A DNA stretch of 64,000 nucleotides from VBOC01 sp964512655 (GTDB lineage: Bacteria; Bacteroidota; Ignavibacteria; UBA10030; SZUA-254). Location: assembly GCA_964512655.1 (NCBI GenBank), contig CAZEJT010000003.1, positions 1-64,000 of the forward strand, written 5' to 3'. Both the position numbers and the translations under genes were made by a program. Positions 62,995-64,000 of this stretch are shown here, piece after piece. Within the stretch, counting starts at the first letter, position 1. The number at the start of each line of letters is the position of its first letter. Under the pieces are notes generated by a model. It saw only the letters and a list, made by a program, of their open reading frames with translations. It had not been told where the DNA came from and searched no databases.

Positions 62995-64000
62995 ATGAAC
63001 GCGCGCCCGATGTGGTTGCTGGCCGCAGCACTCGCGTGCAGAGGCACCGCGTACGGACAGTTGACCACGGATCAGCTCCTTGACACGCTTCAGCACACAT
63101 CGTTCAATTACTTCTGGAACGAGGCAAACTCCTCAAATGGCCTGATCAAAGACAGGAGCGCGTCGGGAGCTCCATGCAGCATCGCATCCCTCGGGTTCGG
63201 ACTCACGGCCCTCTGCATCGGCGCAGACCACGGATGGGTGACACGAGCGGCCGCGCGTGACCGGGTCCGTGCGGCCCTGGGCACGCTCTGGTCGGGACCC
63301 CAGGGAACGGCGGCAGCGGGGACGAACGGCTATAAAGGTTTCTATTATCACTTCCTCGACATGAGCTCGGCGGTGCGGACATGGAGCAGTGAGTTATCCA
63401 CGATCGACAGCGGACTTCTCTTCGCGGGTATTCTGTACGTCAGGGAGTATTTCAACGGGGCCGATTCGACCGAGATGCAGATCCGCGCGCTGGCCGACTC
63501 GATTTACTACCGGGCCGACTGGGAGTGGTTCAGAAACTTCAACCCCGGCCTTCTGATGGGGTGGATGCCGGGTACGCAGTTTGCCGGATACGGCCAGTGG
63601 GCGGGATACAACGAGGCGATGATCATGTACATCCTCGGTTACGGCTCGCCGACGCATCCGATCTCCGATCAGTACGGATGGCAGGAATGGACCGGAGGAT
63701 ACACATACGCAACAGAATATGGATACTCCTACGTGGTGTTCCCTCCGCTCTTCGGACATCAGTATTCTCATTGCTGGATCGATTTCCGGAACATAAGAGA
63801 CGCCTACACGCGCAACCGCGGTTTCGATTATTTCGAGAATTCCAGACGGGCCACGCTCGCGCAGCGAGCATACTGCGCGGCTAATCCCGGCGGGTTCTCA
63901 GGATACAGCGACACTCTCTGGGGAATAACCGCGAGCGACGCCCCTTCCGGATACAGCGCCCGTGGCGCCCCTCCAGCGCAGGGAGATGATGGAACCCTCG
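62995..64000 (+). CDS. GH144/glucoamylase-like exported glycosidase (3' end beyond window)
   Basis: At least 335 residues, open to the window end. N-terminal signal ('MNARPMWLLAAALACRGTAYGQ', cleaved before LTTDQLL). The body resembles the bacterial 'glucoamylase' family that includes GH144 endo-beta-1,2-glucanases: 'TSFNYFWNEANSSNGLIKDRS', 'IASLGFGLTALCIGADHGWVT', 'WSSELSTIDSGLLFAGILYVREYF', 'GYNEAMIMYILGYGSPTHP'. It would cut a glucan in the periplasm or outside, feeding the receptor and the GH94 phosphorylase. The start at 62995 follows GGGGGA; an ATG five codons earlier (62980) is possible. Confidence 0.8.
   Translation, partial: MNARPMWLLAAALACRGTAYGQLTTDQLLDTLQHTSFNYFWNEANSSNGLIKDRSASGAPCSIASLGFGLTALCIGADHGWVTRAAARDRVRAALGTLWSGPQGTAAAGTNGYKGFYYHFLDMSSAVRTWSSELSTIDSGLLFAGILYVREYFNGADSTEMQIRALADSIYYRADWEWFRNFNPGLLMGWMPGTQFAGYGQWAGYNEAMIMYILGYGSPTHPISDQYGWQEWTGGYTYATEYGYSYVVFPPLFGHQYSHCWIDFRNIRDAYTRNRGFDYFENSRRATLAQRAYCAANPGGFSGYSDTLWGITASDAPSGYSARGAPPAQGDDGTL

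Overview
The window looks like a chromosomal segment of a Gram-negative member of the FCB group, most plausibly an Ignavibacteria/Chlorobi-like lineage next to Bacteroidota. The reasons are an outer-membrane repertoire (Kdo transferase, heptosyltransferase-like enzyme, porin, TonB receptor), four secreted proteins (or three plus one variant) with the 'NxPNPFNP' C-terminal signature of type IX secretion cargo, a PorV-like barrel and a DUF2851 protein. Against Bacteroidota proper, many upstream regions carry sigma70-type -35/-10 boxes (TTGACA/TATAAT-like), seven of them with exactly 17 bases between the boxes, and several starts have good Shine-Dalgarno sequences. The placement is an inference; the partial 16S gene at the left edge could settle it.

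Layout. 1-1208: 5' part of a 16S rRNA gene (minus) with promoter, leader hairpin and boxA. 1226-4936 (minus): alcohol dehydrogenase, YceI-like, porin, YceI-like. 5385-12393 (minus): a long run reading cNMP/GAF histidine kinase, macro-domain protein, heptosyltransferase-like, MOSC, waaA, larC, Crp/Fnr regulator, closed by a GC-rich hairpin. A Crp-type palindrome lies between this run and the dehydrogenase operon. 12648-18824 (plus): a four-repeat exported protein of unknown function, a glycosylasparaginase, an ECF sigma / Cys-rich anti-sigma / TlpA-like lipoprotein operon, and thiL. 18834-22873: pdxH, a YCF48-repeat T9SS cargo, DinB-like, a pseudouridine synthase, small proteins and two copies of a structured palindromic repeat. 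23321-30078: a giant HYR-domain T9SS cargo, LD-carboxypeptidase, purN-purH. 30100-38023: mreBCD-mrdA-rodA (cell shape) and a Lon-like protease. 38043-43303: thrA-thrB-thrC plus an unknown gene. 43401-50356: dcd, S9 peptidase, pyrF, serine hydrolase, DUF2851.

50353-64000 is the most interesting part: a LacI-controlled glycan-utilisation locus. A canonical promoter with two LacI-type operators drives a short leader peptide and a lacI gene that starts on the leader's stop codon. Then come a CBM9-like T9SS cargo, a terminator, and a tight operon of TonB-dependent receptor, a 1098-residue Asp-rich exported protein (ATGA overlap), a PorV-family barrel, a GH94 phosphorylase and a GH144/glucoamylase-like enzyme cut by the window end. 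No SusD is present between receptor and enzymes; the 1098-residue protein sits where SusD normally would. No CRISPR array, prophage, insertion sequence or tRNA gene was seen.
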